Shown here: positions 35,282-44,208 of the stretch, in pieces | How positions within the stretch are numbered: position 1 is the stretch's first letter | Layout of the letters: each line of letters opens with the position of its first letter | Assembly: GCA_947591605.1 (NCBI GenBank) | Contig: CANQDF010000001.1 | Span: 146,239-210,238 of the forward strand | Reading direction: 5' to 3' | Length of the DNA: 64,000 nucleotides | DNA from: an uncultured Clostridia bacterium | Lineage (GTDB): Bacteria > Bacillota > Clostridia > Lachnospirales > CAG-274 | The notes under the pieces: generated by a model | Seen by the model: only the letters and a program-made list of their open reading frames with translations | The model's database searches: none | What the model was told of the DNA's origin: nothing | Translations under genes and position numbers: made by a program

Positions 35282-37702
35282 TTATCTTTGAGCTGCAAGC
35301 TTTGCGCCAAATGTAGTGCTCTCCTTGTACGGACGTACAAGCATATATATAATGCCTGCCGCACATATAAAGGCAGCAGCGGTGCCCAAACCGAATACAC
35401 CCTCGGTGACCAGCATACCTATCTGATATACGCAAAGCGATATAACGTATGCAAAAATTGTTTGGTAAGCAATTGCAAAAGCAGTCCACTTAGGCGAGTT
35501 CATCTCACGCTTGATGGCTCCCATAGCCGCAAAGCATGGTGCGCAAAGCAGGTTGAACACAAGGAAGGTGTATGCACCCAGCATGGAATAGTCTGCCGCA
35601 AGTGTGCCCCATATTTCCGAGCCGTCCTCTGCCACCTCGGCAAAGCCATAGAGTATGCCGAAGGTACCCACAACGTTTTCCTTGGCTACAAGGCCCGTAA
35701 TGGCAGCCACGGCAGCCTTCCAGTTGCCAAAGCCGAGAGGTGTGAACACGGGAGCGATAACCCTGCCTAAGCTTGCAAGTATACCGCTGCTCAGGTCGTC
35801 TACCATGCCGAAGCCGTTTTCCGTAAAGCCAAAGCTTGATGTGAACCATACAAATATGGTTGAAAGCATAATTATGGTGCCTGCCTTTTTGATAAAGGAC
35901 CAGCCTCTTTCCCACATGCTTCTGAGGACGCTGCCTGCGGTAGGCAGGTGATAGGCGGGCAGCTCCATAACAAAGGGAGCGGGGTCGCCCGAGAACATTT
36001 TTGTCTTTTTAAGCATTATACCGGAGATAACTATAGCTGCAATACCCACAAAATATGCGCTTGGCGCTACCCACGACGCACCGCCGAACAGTGCGCCCGC
36101 AATAAGCGCTATTATAGGCAGCTTTGCGCCGCAGGGGATAAAGGTGGTGGTCATGACGGTCATACGGCGGTCACGCTCGTTTTCGATCGTTCTGGATGCC
36201 ATTACGCCGGGTACGCCGCAGCCTGTGCCTATAAGCATAGGTATAAAGGACTTGCCCGAAAGACCGAAACGGCGGAATATCCTGTCCATAATAAACGCTA
36301 TCCTTGCCATATAGCCGCACCCCTCAAGGAATGCAAGGAATATGAAAAGTACGAGCATCTGAGGTACAAAGCCGAGTACGGCTCCCACACCGGCAACTAT
36401 ACCGTCCAGTATAAGCCCGGACAGCCAGTCTGCACAGCCTATATTGGTGAGTATGCCCTCAATGATAACGGGCACGCCGGGTACCCATGTGCCATAATCC
36501 GACGGATCGGGCTCTTCAAGCTTTGTATCAGCCGCAAAATCCTCTGCGGTTACGGAAACGGTTTCAATACTTCCGTCCTCGCCCTCAACATCATATGAGG
36601 CGACAACATCCGCAGCGGCGGGATTTTCTCCGTCAAGGTCGGATACATCGATACCCGCCTCCTCGGCGGCTTCAATAAATGCGTCAATACGTGCCTGTGC
36701 GTCCTCGTATTCCGCCGCAGCCTCGTCATATGCCGCTCTGCCGCTGCCAAGCAGGAACCAGCCGTCACCGAACAGCCCGTCGTTTGTCCAGTCGGTAACA
36801 TAGGTACCCACCGTTGTTACCGAAACATAGTAGACCAAAAACATTACTGCCGCAAATATGGGCAGCGCAAGTATACGGTTGGTTACTATCCTGTCTATCT
36901 TATCGGATACGGAGAGCTTTACACCCGATCTTTTGCTGATGCACTTGCCTATGATGCCCGATATATACTCGTATCGTTCATTGGTAATTATACTCTCGCT
37001 GTCATCGTCAAAGTCCGCCTCAAGCTCGGCTATAATGCTGTCTATATTATAGGGCTTATCCATTGCCTCAAGTATTTTGTCATCTCTTTCAAGCAGCTTT
37101 ATTGCAAAAAAGCGCTTTTTGCCTTCGTCTACCGAGCCGTCTATTATGCTTTCAACCTGGGCTATGTAATCCTCCGCCTTTTTGGAGAAGATGCTCATAG
37201 CCTTTTGCGTGCCGCTTTTTGCTGCCGAAACAGCCATATCGGCTGCCTCCTTTACCCTTGTGCCCTTAAGGGCGGATATTTCTATAACGGGTACGCCAAG
37301 CTCCTTTGAGAGCGCCTCCGTGTTTATTTTTTCTCCGTTTTTTTTAAGCACATCAAGCATATTTACGGCTATTACCACTGGTATGCCAAGTTCTGTGAGC
37401 TGTGTTGTAAGGTAAAGGTTGCGCTCGAGGTTGGTGCCGTCAACGATATTAAGTATCGCATCGGGGCTTGTATCCAGGAGGTAATTTCTCGATACGACCT
37501 CTTCAAGAGTGTAGGGCGAGAGCGAATATATACCGGGGAGATCCGCAATGGTGACCTCCTTGTCAAATTTAAGCCTGCCCTCTTTTTTTTCAACGGTTAC
37601 GCCGGGCCAGTTGCCCACAAACTGATTTGAACCCGTAAGCGCATTAAACAGCGTAGTTTTGCCGCTGTTGGGGTTTCCTGCCAAAGCAATTGTAAGTGCC
37701 AT
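35282..37702 (-). CDS. feoB: Ferrous iron transporter FeoB
   Basis: 806 residues. N-terminal G domain with GNPNSGKTTLFNAL, DLPGIYSLSPY and NMLD; the helical domain follows. The first membrane helix lies near 280. A long acidic segment (about 320-405, rich in Asp, Glu, Ala) intervenes before the main transporter part. The Gate motifs appear as FVPQMLVLFIFLAFLEGCGYMAR and GTGCGVPGVMASRT (in part). Two Gate halves follow. The acidic insert is longer than usual for Gram-positive FeoB. GGAGA precedes the ATG. It belongs to the iron-regulated operon. Confidence 0.95.
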   Translation of the reverse strand: MALTIALAGNPNSGKTTLFNALTGSNQFVGNWPGVTVEKKEGRLKFDKEVTIADLPGIYSLSPYTLEEVVSRNYLLDTSPDAILNIVDGTNLERNLYLTTQLTELGIPVVIAVNMLDVLKKNGEKINTEALSKELGVPVIEISALKGTRVKEAADMAVSAAKSGTQKAMSIFSKKAEDYIAQVESIIDGSVDEGKKRFFAIKLLERDDKILEAMDKPYNIDSIIAELEADFDDDSESIITNERYEYISGIIGKCISKRSGVKLSVSDKIDRIVTNRILALPIFAAVMFLVYYVSVTTVGTYVTDWTNDGLFGDGWFLLGSGRAAYDEAAAEYEDAQARIDAFIEAAEEAGIDVSDLDGENPAAADVVASYDVEGEDGSIETVSVTAEDFAADTKLEEPDPSDYGTWVPGVPVIIEGILTNIGCADWLSGLILDGIVAGVGAVLGFVPQMLVLFIFLAFLEGCGYMARIAFIMDRIFRRFGLSGKSFIPMLIGTGCGVPGVMASRTIENERDRRMTVMTTTFIPCGAKLPIIALIAGALFGGASWVAPSAYFVGIAAIVISGIMLKKTKMFSGDPAPFVMELPAYHLPTAGSVLRSMWERGWSFIKKAGTIIMLSTIFVWFTSSFGFTENGFGMVDDLSSGILASLGRVIAPVFTPLGFGNWKAAVAAITGLVAKENVVGTFGILYGFAEVAEDGSEIWGTLAADYSMLGAYTFLVFNLLCAPCFAAMGAIKREMNSPKWTAFAIAYQTIFAYVISLCVYQIGMLVTEGVFGLGTAAAFICAAGIIYMLVRPYKESTTFGAKLAAQR

Positions 37703-37782
37703 GATTATCTCCTTTCGTTTTTGTTAGCTGTGTCCAACACGGATTAGCCTATGCAAATAAAAGTTATCTTAGACTAACCGAA

Positions 37783-37964
37783 AGACTTAAAAAAACAGAC
37801 ATTTCTGCCTCATTTATACCAAAATGCTTTATTAAATCAAGTAACTCAAAGCTCCGCAGACTAAGATCCGCAGGAAAAAGTGCTTTTCTCTTCAGTCCCG
37901 ATGAAATGAGCTGTTTATACTTCTGCTTGTACTCTAAAAAGTCCCGAAGGAACTTTTTATACAG
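37783..37964 (-). repeat. Mosaic intergenic repeat element, copy B, within feo operon
   Basis: In the same orientation as the operon. It begins two bases after the feoA stop with CTGTATAAAAAGTTCC. It keeps hairpin 1 (37935-37959), the complete 24-base core (37905-37928) and TCCTGCGGATCTTAGTCTGC. Hairpin 3 is replaced by AAAAGTGCTTTT. The rest is diverged and it ends near AGACTT. It is the most altered copy but the core is unchanged. Confidence 0.75.
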
Positions 37965-37966
37965 CG

Positions 37967-38188
37967 CTATTCAACGTCTATCATCTGCGCATCCGCTTTC
38001 CTTATGCTGAGCTCATAGCCCCTTACGGTAAGCTCGATAGGGTCGCCCAGCGGTGCCACCTTGCGCACAAACACCTTGGTATTTTTGGTAATGCCCATAT
38101 CCATTATCCTGCGTTTTACGGCGCCCTCACCGTTTAATTTTACCACGTTTACGGTTTGACCGGGCGCAATATCCTTTAATGTTTTCAT
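37967..38188 (-). CDS. feoA: FeoA domain protein (second)
   Basis: 73 residues, from the ATG at 38188 after AGGAGGAATA. It is an SH3-like FeoA domain: LKDIAPGQTVNVVKLNGEG, RRIMDMGITKNTKV, APLGDPIELTVRGYELSIRK. It supports FeoB activity. A longer upstream reading frame lacks a ribosome-binding site. Sits after a first FeoA gene and before feoB. Confidence 0.93.
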   Translation of the reverse strand: MKTLKDIAPGQTVNVVKLNGEGAVKRRIMDMGITKNTKVFVRKVAPLGDPIELTVRGYELSIRKADAQMIDVE

Positions 38189-38257
38189 TATATTCCTCCT
38201 TGACTTGATATACGGTTTAAATATAATATCTGCCTTACGGGGCAGTACAAGCACATT

Positions 38258-38470
38258 TTATGCAATTAAAATTTTGCTTGCCATACGGCGGTCAATTGCT
38301 ATGCGGCTTTGACGTACATTTACTATAAAGCTGCCGTTCATTTGCGCAACAACAATTATTTCAGCCCCGTCTGTAAAGCCCAAGGACTGAAGATGATGCC
38401 TGGTGCTGTCATTGCCCGTTACATTTTTTACAGTGTACTGTGTACCTATTGATGCCATGAGCAGCGGCAT
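38258..38470 (-). CDS. feoA: FeoA domain protein (first)
   Basis: 70 residues after GGGGAGGTGATTCT. VKNVTGNDSTRHHLQSLGF, GAEIIVVAQMNGSFIVNVR and SRIAIDRRMASKILI form a FeoA-type SH3 fold. It is the promoter-proximal gene of the operon and lies 69 bases before the second feoA. Two FeoA genes before FeoB is common in Clostridia. Confidence 0.9.
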   Translation of the reverse strand: MPLLMASIGTQYTVKNVTGNDSTRHHLQSLGFTDGAEIIVVAQMNGSFIVNVRQSRIAIDRRMASKILIA

Positions 38471-38507
38471 AGAATCACCTCCCCGAAAAGTGTTAGCTTT
38501 GGATAAT

Positions 38508-38547
38508 TTAAGTTAGGCAAGCTTACTTACAGTTAGCCATACCTAAT
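38508..38547 (-). promoter_or_regulatory. DtxR/IdeR/MntR-type metal repressor operator
   Basis: Two adjacent matches to the known TTAGGTTAGSCTAACCTAA motif. On the - strand TTAGGTATGGCTAA covers 38533-38546. On the + strand TTAAGTTAGGCAAGCTTAC covers 38508-38526. They lie just downstream of the -10, where bound repressor would block initiation under iron plenty. Confidence 0.75.
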
Positions 38548-38555
38548 CCTACATT

Positions 38556-38584
38556 ATATTACTCCCAATTTTTTATTTTGTCAA
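38556..38584 (-). promoter_or_regulatory. feo operon promoter
   Basis: TTGACA (38579-38584) and TAATAT (38556-38561) on the - strand with 17-base spacing. Confidence 0.8.
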
Positions 38585-38627
38585 GCGATTTTTAAAAAAT
38601 TTATTTTTATACCGAAAGGTCTGCCTC

Positions 38628-39554
38628 CTAAAAGCCGCATGCAAGCTCCGCAAGCATTATGACGGCAGGCAGGGACACAAACGAAAGTATTGTAGATACT
38701 GCAAATATCTCGGAGGCGTACACGGCATTTTTGCCGTAGTTGATTGCAAACATTGTGGCAGAAGCCGCTGCAGGACAGGCTGCCTCAACTATTGCGGTTA
38801 TAACGACCTTTTCCTCTATGCCGAAGGACATAAATGCAAGCACACATACAAGGGGCACGGCAAAAAGCCTGAGTGCCGATATGTAATATACACGTACAGC
38901 CGTAAGCGCCTTTCTTATATCCGTCTGGGCTATAGTGGCGCCTGCAATTATCATGGCAAGCGGTGAGTTCATTGCGGATATTTGCTCCACAGCCTCGGCT
39001 GCGGGCGCAGGCAGCTTTATTTTAAAAACAAAAAGCAAAAGACCCAGTATCGAGCATACTATGGCAGGCGAAGCAAGGTGCCTGAGTGTGGTGCGCATAT
39101 CCGTCCTGCCGACAGTTTGTATAACGCCGTGTGTCCACAGGCATATATTGAACACTGTCATATATGCCGTAAGGTAAAGTACGCCCTCCATGCCGAAAAG
39201 CCCGTTTACAAGCGGTATGCCTATAAAGCCGCAGTTTGAGTACACCACGGAGAGCCTTTCCGTTTCATAGTCGGGTCTTTTTGCGCCGACAAGCAAAAAG
39301 GACAGGGCTATGCCTATAAGGTGGCTTGCAACCGCCAATACGGCAGAAATGATAAAATTGTGCATCAGTCTTTCGTTTACCTCTGTCTGATAAGCGTTTA
39401 TTATCATAATGGGGTTTACTGCCATAAGCAGTACGGAGGTAAGCGATTTATTGCTTTTTTCAGTAATTATGCCTGTTTTGTATGCGATGCAGCCAACAAT
39501 GGCTATTATCATCATTACAAGTATTTTTTCAGCAGCGGTCAATGCCAGAAACAC
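38628..39554 (-). CDS. AEC-family transporter
   Basis: 308 residues with about ten hydrophobic helices, in two related halves typical for the auxin-efflux-carrier family. VLLMAVNPIMIINAYQTEV and YSNCGFIGIPLVNGLFGMEG (in part) carry the conserved NP and GFIGIP motifs. Substrate cannot be told; family members move organic acids or auxin-like molecules. The start is GTG at 39554 after GAGGTG. It lies 3 bases after yigZ, likely one unit. Confidence 0.88.
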   Translation of the reverse strand: MFLALTAAEKILVMMIIAIVGCIAYKTGIITEKSNKSLTSVLLMAVNPIMIINAYQTEVNERLMHNFIISAVLAVASHLIGIALSFLLVGAKRPDYETERLSVVYSNCGFIGIPLVNGLFGMEGVLYLTAYMTVFNICLWTHGVIQTVGRTDMRTTLRHLASPAIVCSILGLLLFVFKIKLPAPAAEAVEQISAMNSPLAMIIAGATIAQTDIRKALTAVRVYYISALRLFAVPLVCVLAFMSFGIEEKVVITAIVEAACPAAASATMFAINYGKNAVYASEIFAVSTILSFVSLPAVIMLAELACGF

Positions 39555-39557
39555 AGC

Positions 39558-40193
39558 CTACACCTCGTTTTCCGCCAGCATACGGTCCTCACCCTCGGTG
39601 ATTTCCGCCCTGCCGTTTGTTACATTTATTATATCCTTTATAAAGCTACTGCATTTTGATTTTTGTACAAGCACGTTAAAGACAACATCGGCGGTGTACA
39701 GTGTGTCCTCAAGGCGGTGTCCGCCCTGCATTATTTCGTATTGGACCTTGCCGCTGAGGGTATAGTCTGTCCTTACAGAAATACGCCTGCAAAGCACCAT
39801 GGTCACGATGCCGGCAGCTGCGATGCCGTCCTTTGCGCCTCTTGTATATGCACGCACCAAGCCTCCTGTGCCAAGCAGCGTACCTCCAAAATACCTTGTT
39901 ACGACAGCCACCGTATCGGTGACCTGTGCCCCCCTGAGCACTTCAAGCATGGGTATGCCGCCCGTACCCTGCGGTTCGCCGTCGTCGCTGTAGCGCTGCA
40001 GCTCCATATTTTTGCCGATAATATAGGCATATACGTTATGCCTTGCGTCCCAGTATTTCTTTTTGACGGCTTCTATATACTCAATTGCCTCTGCCTCGCT
40101 TGCGACAGGCTTTACATGCGAAATAAAACGGGATTTTTTTTCGACAAATTCCGAATGTGCCTCGGAGACAACCGTATTGTATTTTTCGTCCAT
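39558..40193 (-). CDS. yigZ: YigZ/IMPACT family protein
   Basis: 211 residues. Conserved KKSRFISHVKPVASEAEA, DARHNVYAYIIG, YSDDGEPQGTGGIPMLEVL (part) and VTRYFGGTLLGTGGLVRAY identify the IMPACT N-terminal fold with a C-terminal DUF1949-like part. Role is unknown; it relates to translation regulation in eukaryotes. AAAGGTGG precedes the ATG. 25 bases separate it from cvpA upstream. Confidence 0.93.
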   Translation of the reverse strand: MDEKYNTVVSEAHSEFVEKKSRFISHVKPVASEAEAIEYIEAVKKKYWDARHNVYAYIIGKNMELQRYSDDGEPQGTGGIPMLEVLRGAQVTDTVAVVTRYFGGTLLGTGGLVRAYTRGAKDGIAAAGIVTMVLCRRISVRTDYTLSGKVQYEIMQGGHRLEDTLYTADVVFNVLVQKSKCSSFIKDIINVTNGRAEITEGEDRMLAENEV

Positions 40194-40218
40194 ACCGTAC
40201 TACCACCTTTTAAGCGGG

Positions 40219-40926
40219 TCAGAAGATTTTTTGCATTATCAGATCAAGCAGCAGATTATGCTCGTACATAAAGTGAGCAAGCTTTGACGAGGATATAAGG
40301 CTGTAAAGCTCATATACCCAAGGCTTTGTAATAAAGGCATAAATAAGGGTAAAGCCCAGCCATATAAATATTACCGCAAGCACAAGGCCCGTAATTGCGC
40401 CTCCGAGCCTATTGACACCGTTAAGCACGGGCAGCTCCGCAATAAACTCAATGCTTTTTAAAAAGATCCTTAAAATCGTCATAAATACAAAAAACAGCAC
40501 CCATACCAGCACAACATTTATTATAATGTTGGCAACAAAGCCTGCCACATAATCGACTATACCGTCTGCCCCGATGAGGTCGTATATGACAGAGTTATTG
40601 TTTTCAAGCAGCTTTTCCTTTAAGGGGTCGGGCAGTGAAAGTGAGCCTATAAGGCTTACCTCCTGCTGCTTTGTATAGGTCTGTACGGCATTTTCAAGCC
40701 CGAGTGTATTAATGACGCTGCCCTTTATCGTATCAAAAAGAGGGCTTTTTCTTATAAACCCCGATACAACGGGATAAAAGATAAGCGATGCTCCGAATGA
40801 GGCGGCGCTGTACACTGCCCGTATCAGCATTTTGACAATACCCATATTGCAGCCTATTATAAGCCCCAGTATAAGCAGGGCTGCCACAACCGCATCGGCT
40901 GCGTTTATCTGTGTAATAGCTTCCAT
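40219..40926 (-). CDS. CvpA family membrane protein
   Basis: 235 residues with four hydrophobic segments (near 12-48, 130-160, 170-210). The N-terminal MLIRAVYSAASFGASLIFYPV and GAITGLVLAVIFIWLGFTLIYAF regions fit CvpA, a family named for colicin V production in E. coli. Role in Firmicutes unclear. GTTAAGGTGAATAT precedes the ATG. It is nine bases after the DUF5711 gene. Confidence 0.78.
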   Translation of the reverse strand: MEAITQINAADAVVAALLILGLIIGCNMGIVKMLIRAVYSAASFGASLIFYPVVSGFIRKSPLFDTIKGSVINTLGLENAVQTYTKQQEVSLIGSLSLPDPLKEKLLENNNSVIYDLIGADGIVDYVAGFVANIIINVVLVWVLFFVFMTILRIFLKSIEFIAELPVLNGVNRLGGAITGLVLAVIFIWLGFTLIYAFITKPWVYELYSLISSSKLAHFMYEHNLLLDLIMQKIF

Positions 40927-40935
40927 ATATTCACC

Positions 40936-42381
40936 TTAACTCTCGCCTTCTGTTTTCGGCTCGGCGCTCTCCTGCTCGGAGGATGGCTCTTCGGTATGTA
41001 TCTCCTCGGTTTCAGCCTCCGTGCCGCTGTCATTGCCTTCGGGCAAGGTAGCAGTGCTCTCTTGTGTATCCTCGTCCGTTCCGTCATATACACCGTCCGA
41101 CGTGCCGCCTATAATGTTGTTGCCCTTGCCTGCCTTTACCACCACAGCTTTAACGGGAGTGACCGCCAGTATTTTGTCGCTACCGTTGTATGCAAGCACC
41201 TTGGTGGTGTCCTGGTGTACGGTACAGGTCCATACGCTGCCGCCCTTTGTCTTGTATGCTTCAAAGCTTCTGCCCATACCTATTACCGTTACATCCTGAC
41301 CGGGGAAAAGCCCCGTTACGGTCTTGCCGGGCATATACTCGTTTACCTTTTCACCCTTTGAGTTGTACCACAAAACGGTATTTGCCTCCGCCGTGTCCGA
41401 GGCGTTAAGGACAGGCTCGCCCATCACTGCGGCAAGCGTACCGTCCCCGTTTACACAGGCATAGCTTATGCGGTTGTTAAACGGCACCTCCGTTTTTTGC
41501 GTATCTCCGTTTACGGTAGGGTCTATAAATACCGCTCTGTCGTCCATAAGCGCAACGCACCTGCCGTCTGCGGTAAACCTGAGCATAAAAGGCATACAGT
41601 CCTCACAAAGCACGGAGGTGAACATACCGCCGCCGGAGGGAGTATCGCTTGTATCAGCAGAGCTTATGTAATAAAAGGTAACGTTGGACTGCATGTACAG
41701 CCCGCTTATGTTCATAAAGCTTACGGCAAGCATTTTGCCGTCATCCGAAACGTCAATCGCCATTGGTATGCCGTCACGGGGCACATAGCTGCCGCCGTAT
41801 ATCTTTTGTCCGCTGCCGTCGTATACGGCAAGCTCGTAGTTTGAGCCCTGTTCGCTTATAAGGGCAAGGCAGCCCGTGCCGTTTACCGCAAAGGTAACAA
41901 CGGGTTCGCTGAGCGCAACGCTGTACATCAGTCCGGCTTCGTTATATACCCTTACACTGCTTCCGTTCTTGTCCGAAAGCGCAGCCACGTTTTTATCCCC
42001 AAGCATAACGGGCGCCATCATGGTGTAGCTGTCCACCCATTTTTCGCTGCCCTTTCGGTCCAAAAGCCTCATACTGTCCTTTGTTGAAAAAAATATGTTT
42101 TCTCCGTAGGTATAAAAATCCGCCCTGGAGCTAAGCTCGTAATCCCTGCTTATTATCTCGGCTGCCTCTGTTTTGCTGTCGTCGTTTTGGCTGAGCAGTA
42201 TAACGGCTGCCGCTATTGCGGCAAGAATAAGCAATATAATTATTATAAGCACGGTGTTGCCGGGAGGCGTCCTGTGCTTTTTTCTGCGTACAGCAGGCCT
42301 TTCGGCGGTCATGTTTTCATCTTTATATTCGTCAGCCCCTTGGTCGTCGGGCTGTACGCTTACGTTAATATCCTCGTCCAA
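40936..42381 (-). CDS. DUF5711-like beta-propeller, membrane-anchored
   Basis: 481 residues if started at the TTG at 42381, which has AAAGGAGG upstream; a longer in-frame start would place that site inside the gene. A cytoplasmic tail (about 1-42, with RRKKHRTPPGN) precedes one helix (about 43-64). Extracytoplasmic repeats about 40 residues apart (e.g. SRADFYTYGENIFFSTKDSM, GGSYVPRDGIPMAIDVSDDG) suggest a WD-like propeller. The C-terminal 55 residues are Glu/Ser/Thr-rich and disordered. Function unknown. It lies with the ATP-grasp genes and CvpA. Confidence 0.7.
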   Translation of the reverse strand: MDEDINVSVQPDDQGADEYKDENMTAERPAVRRKKHRTPPGNTVLIIIILLILAAIAAAVILLSQNDDSKTEAAEIISRDYELSSRADFYTYGENIFFSTKDSMRLLDRKGSEKWVDSYTMMAPVMLGDKNVAALSDKNGSSVRVYNEAGLMYSVALSEPVVTFAVNGTGCLALISEQGSNYELAVYDGSGQKIYGGSYVPRDGIPMAIDVSDDGKMLAVSFMNISGLYMQSNVTFYYISSADTSDTPSGGGMFTSVLCEDCMPFMLRFTADGRCVALMDDRAVFIDPTVNGDTQKTEVPFNNRISYACVNGDGTLAAVMGEPVLNASDTAEANTVLWYNSKGEKVNEYMPGKTVTGLFPGQDVTVIGMGRSFEAYKTKGGSVWTCTVHQDTTKVLAYNGSDKILAVTPVKAVVVKAGKGNNIIGGTSDGVYDGTDEDTQESTATLPEGNDSGTEAETEEIHTEEPSSEQESAEPKTEGES

Positions 42382-42401
42382 AGCAAAAGGACCCTCCTTT
42401 G

Positions 42402-43250
42402 TCAATAATGTGTGTTGTGTTTTGCCGCACTGTCCATTTCGTGCAGTATATAGTCGGCATATTCCCCTGCGGCGTCAATATCCGTAAGAGAGTAAAGCAT
42501 CCTTGTGCCTGCGGCGTCCTCTATCTCGTTGAGGTAAGGGACACCCTTGTCATATATAAAATCTATACCGACAAAATCGGGCTTAAGCCCTGCCGATATT
42601 TTGTTTACCGTTTCCGCTTCAAGCGGTGATATATCGCACAGGGCAGCGTCGCCTCCGAGCGAAAAATTGCTTCTGAAACCGCTTTTTGAGCGTCTTATGA
42701 CCGACGCCAATATTTTGCCGCCAAGCAGATAAATTCTTTTGTCGACTCCCGTGTCGGATACCTCGCTCTGGAGGAGCATATCCCTGCCCGATGTGTGCAA
42801 AAGCGCAGCTTCAAGCTCGGTCTTGTTTTTTACCGAAAATACCTCGGTGCCTCCGTGGCCGTCCGCAGACTTTAAAATAAAAGGCATTTCGGGTAAGCTA
42901 AGGAAGCGCTTATCGGTAAAAGCCGTTTTTACCGACGGTATGCCGAGCCTTGCCGCAAAAAGGTGAGTGCGCCTCTTATCACAGCATATCCCGCTTACAC
43001 GGGCGCTGTTGAATACCCTTGCTCCGTCTGCCTCCAACACCTCGGAGAGCAGAGGATAAATACAGCGCTGCACCGCATAGTCGGGGCAGGGCAGGTATTT
43101 TCCGCCGTATTTGAAGTATATGCCGTTTTCGGTGCCGAATTCCAGCTCCTCGGCTATTATAAGCTCACAGCCCAGATAGCTCTTAAGCCTGTCCGCAAAC
43201 CAGCGGTTGCGCTCAAAGCCTTTTTTGTCATATATAAGCCAGCCTGTCAT
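42402..43250 (-). CDS. ATP-grasp family ligase-like protein (first)
   Basis: 282 residues. The ATP-grasp core includes PFILKSADGHGGTEVFSV (a triphosphate-binding loop), DKRIYLLGGKILASVIRRS and DFVGIDFIYDKGVPYLNEIE, where Asp and Glu bind Mg. The N-terminal DRLKSYLGCELIIAEELE is preATP-like. Typical fold of RimK-like enzymes that form a peptide or amide bond with ATP. Partner substrate unknown. Overlaps the second ATP-grasp gene by ATGA (43247-43250). Confidence 0.8.
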   Translation of the reverse strand: MTGWLIYDKKGFERNRWFADRLKSYLGCELIIAEELEFGTENGIYFKYGGKYLPCPDYAVQRCIYPLLSEVLEADGARVFNSARVSGICCDKRRTHLFAARLGIPSVKTAFTDKRFLSLPEMPFILKSADGHGGTEVFSVKNKTELEAALLHTSGRDMLLQSEVSDTGVDKRIYLLGGKILASVIRRSKSGFRSNFSLGGDAALCDISPLEAETVNKISAGLKPDFVGIDFIYDKGVPYLNEIEDAAGTRMLYSLTDIDAAGEYADYILHEMDSAAKHNTHY

Positions 43251-44113
43251 AAGCGCTCCTTTATGTATTCCATTATATATAAGCTCATATCGACGCCGGA
43301 GCAGTCGTAGGTGCTTTTAAAGTGAGGGTTTGAGTTGACCTCGCATACCGTGGGCACATCTCCGTCAAAGAGTACGTCAACACCCCCGAAGTCAAGCCCC
43401 AGTGCCCTGCATGCGTCCACCGCAAGCTTCTCCTGAGCCTCGGATACCCTGTATTCCTTCATTTTGCCGCCGTTTGATATATTGGAGCGGAAATCGTTGT
43501 CGTTATACCTGTATATCGAGGCTATGACCCTGCCCCCGACAACATTTATACGTACATCACGTCCGCAGCTTTCCTTTACAAAACGCTGCATTACAAACTC
43601 TCTGCCGCCTAAGGAGCGTATTACGGCATATGCCTCGTCAAGGCTGTGCGCAAGGTGAACCTGCTGCCCGAAGGAGCCGTATGCCTCCTTTATGATAAAC
43701 GGCAGACCGAGCCTTTTTGCCGCATTTGACACAAAACCGCAGCTGTCGGTATTTATTGCGGAAAACGCCTTTGGAGAGGCATAGCTCTCCGGAAACGGTA
43801 TCCCGCATTGGGCAAGGCGCATATATGTGAGCACCTTGTTGTCGCAAAGCTCTATGGCACGGGCAGTGTTAAACAGCCTTAAGCCGCTATCCTCCAGCCT
43901 TTGCGCAAGATGGGTGTCCTTATCCCAGAAGAGCGCAAAATCGGGCAGACCGACAAAGCCGCCGCCTATGGGGACGCCAAGCTCGCCCGTGCGTTTTATC
44001 GTAAGAGAGATACCGCATTTTTCCGCTGCGTTTACAAGCATGGATCTAAGTATGTTTGATTTTTCACTGTTTACAAAATTATTTACCGTAAGCCAGCCGT
44101 TAATTGCTATCAC
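43247..44113 (-). CDS. RimK-like ATP-grasp protein (second)
   Basis: 288 residues from GTG at 44113 (weak ribosome site). PFIIKEAYGSFGQQVHLAH, GRDVRINVVGGRVIASIYR and LDFGGVDVLFDGDVPTVCEVNSNPHFK show the full RimK/LysX ATP-grasp set (in part: VCEVNSNPHFK). This type joins amino acids or peptides to carboxylates (e.g. S6 glutamylation). It resembles the next gene in both halves, so the pair likely arose by duplication. Substrate unknown. Confidence 0.82.
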   Translation of the reverse strand: MIAINGWLTVNNFVNSEKSNILRSMLVNAAEKCGISLTIKRTGELGVPIGGGFVGLPDFALFWDKDTHLAQRLEDSGLRLFNTARAIELCDNKVLTYMRLAQCGIPFPESYASPKAFSAINTDSCGFVSNAAKRLGLPFIIKEAYGSFGQQVHLAHSLDEAYAVIRSLGGREFVMQRFVKESCGRDVRINVVGGRVIASIYRYNDNDFRSNISNGGKMKEYRVSEAQEKLAVDACRALGLDFGGVDVLFDGDVPTVCEVNSNPHFKSTYDCSGVDMSLYIMEYIKERL

Positions 44114-44159
44114 CGTCCGTCAAAAACCGATACACGCACCGTAGGGCTAAAATAAAATT

Positions 44160-44192
44160 AAGTTTCTTCCTCCGCAAAAGAAGAAACTTATT
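44160..44192 (-). terminator. Terminator after sseB-like gene
   Basis: AAGTTTCTTC and GAAGAAACTT form a 10-bp stem with A/T-rich tails. It separates the upstream SseB gene from the ATP-grasp genes. Confidence 0.75.
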
Positions 44193-44208
44193 TTTAAAAG
44201 CATTTATG

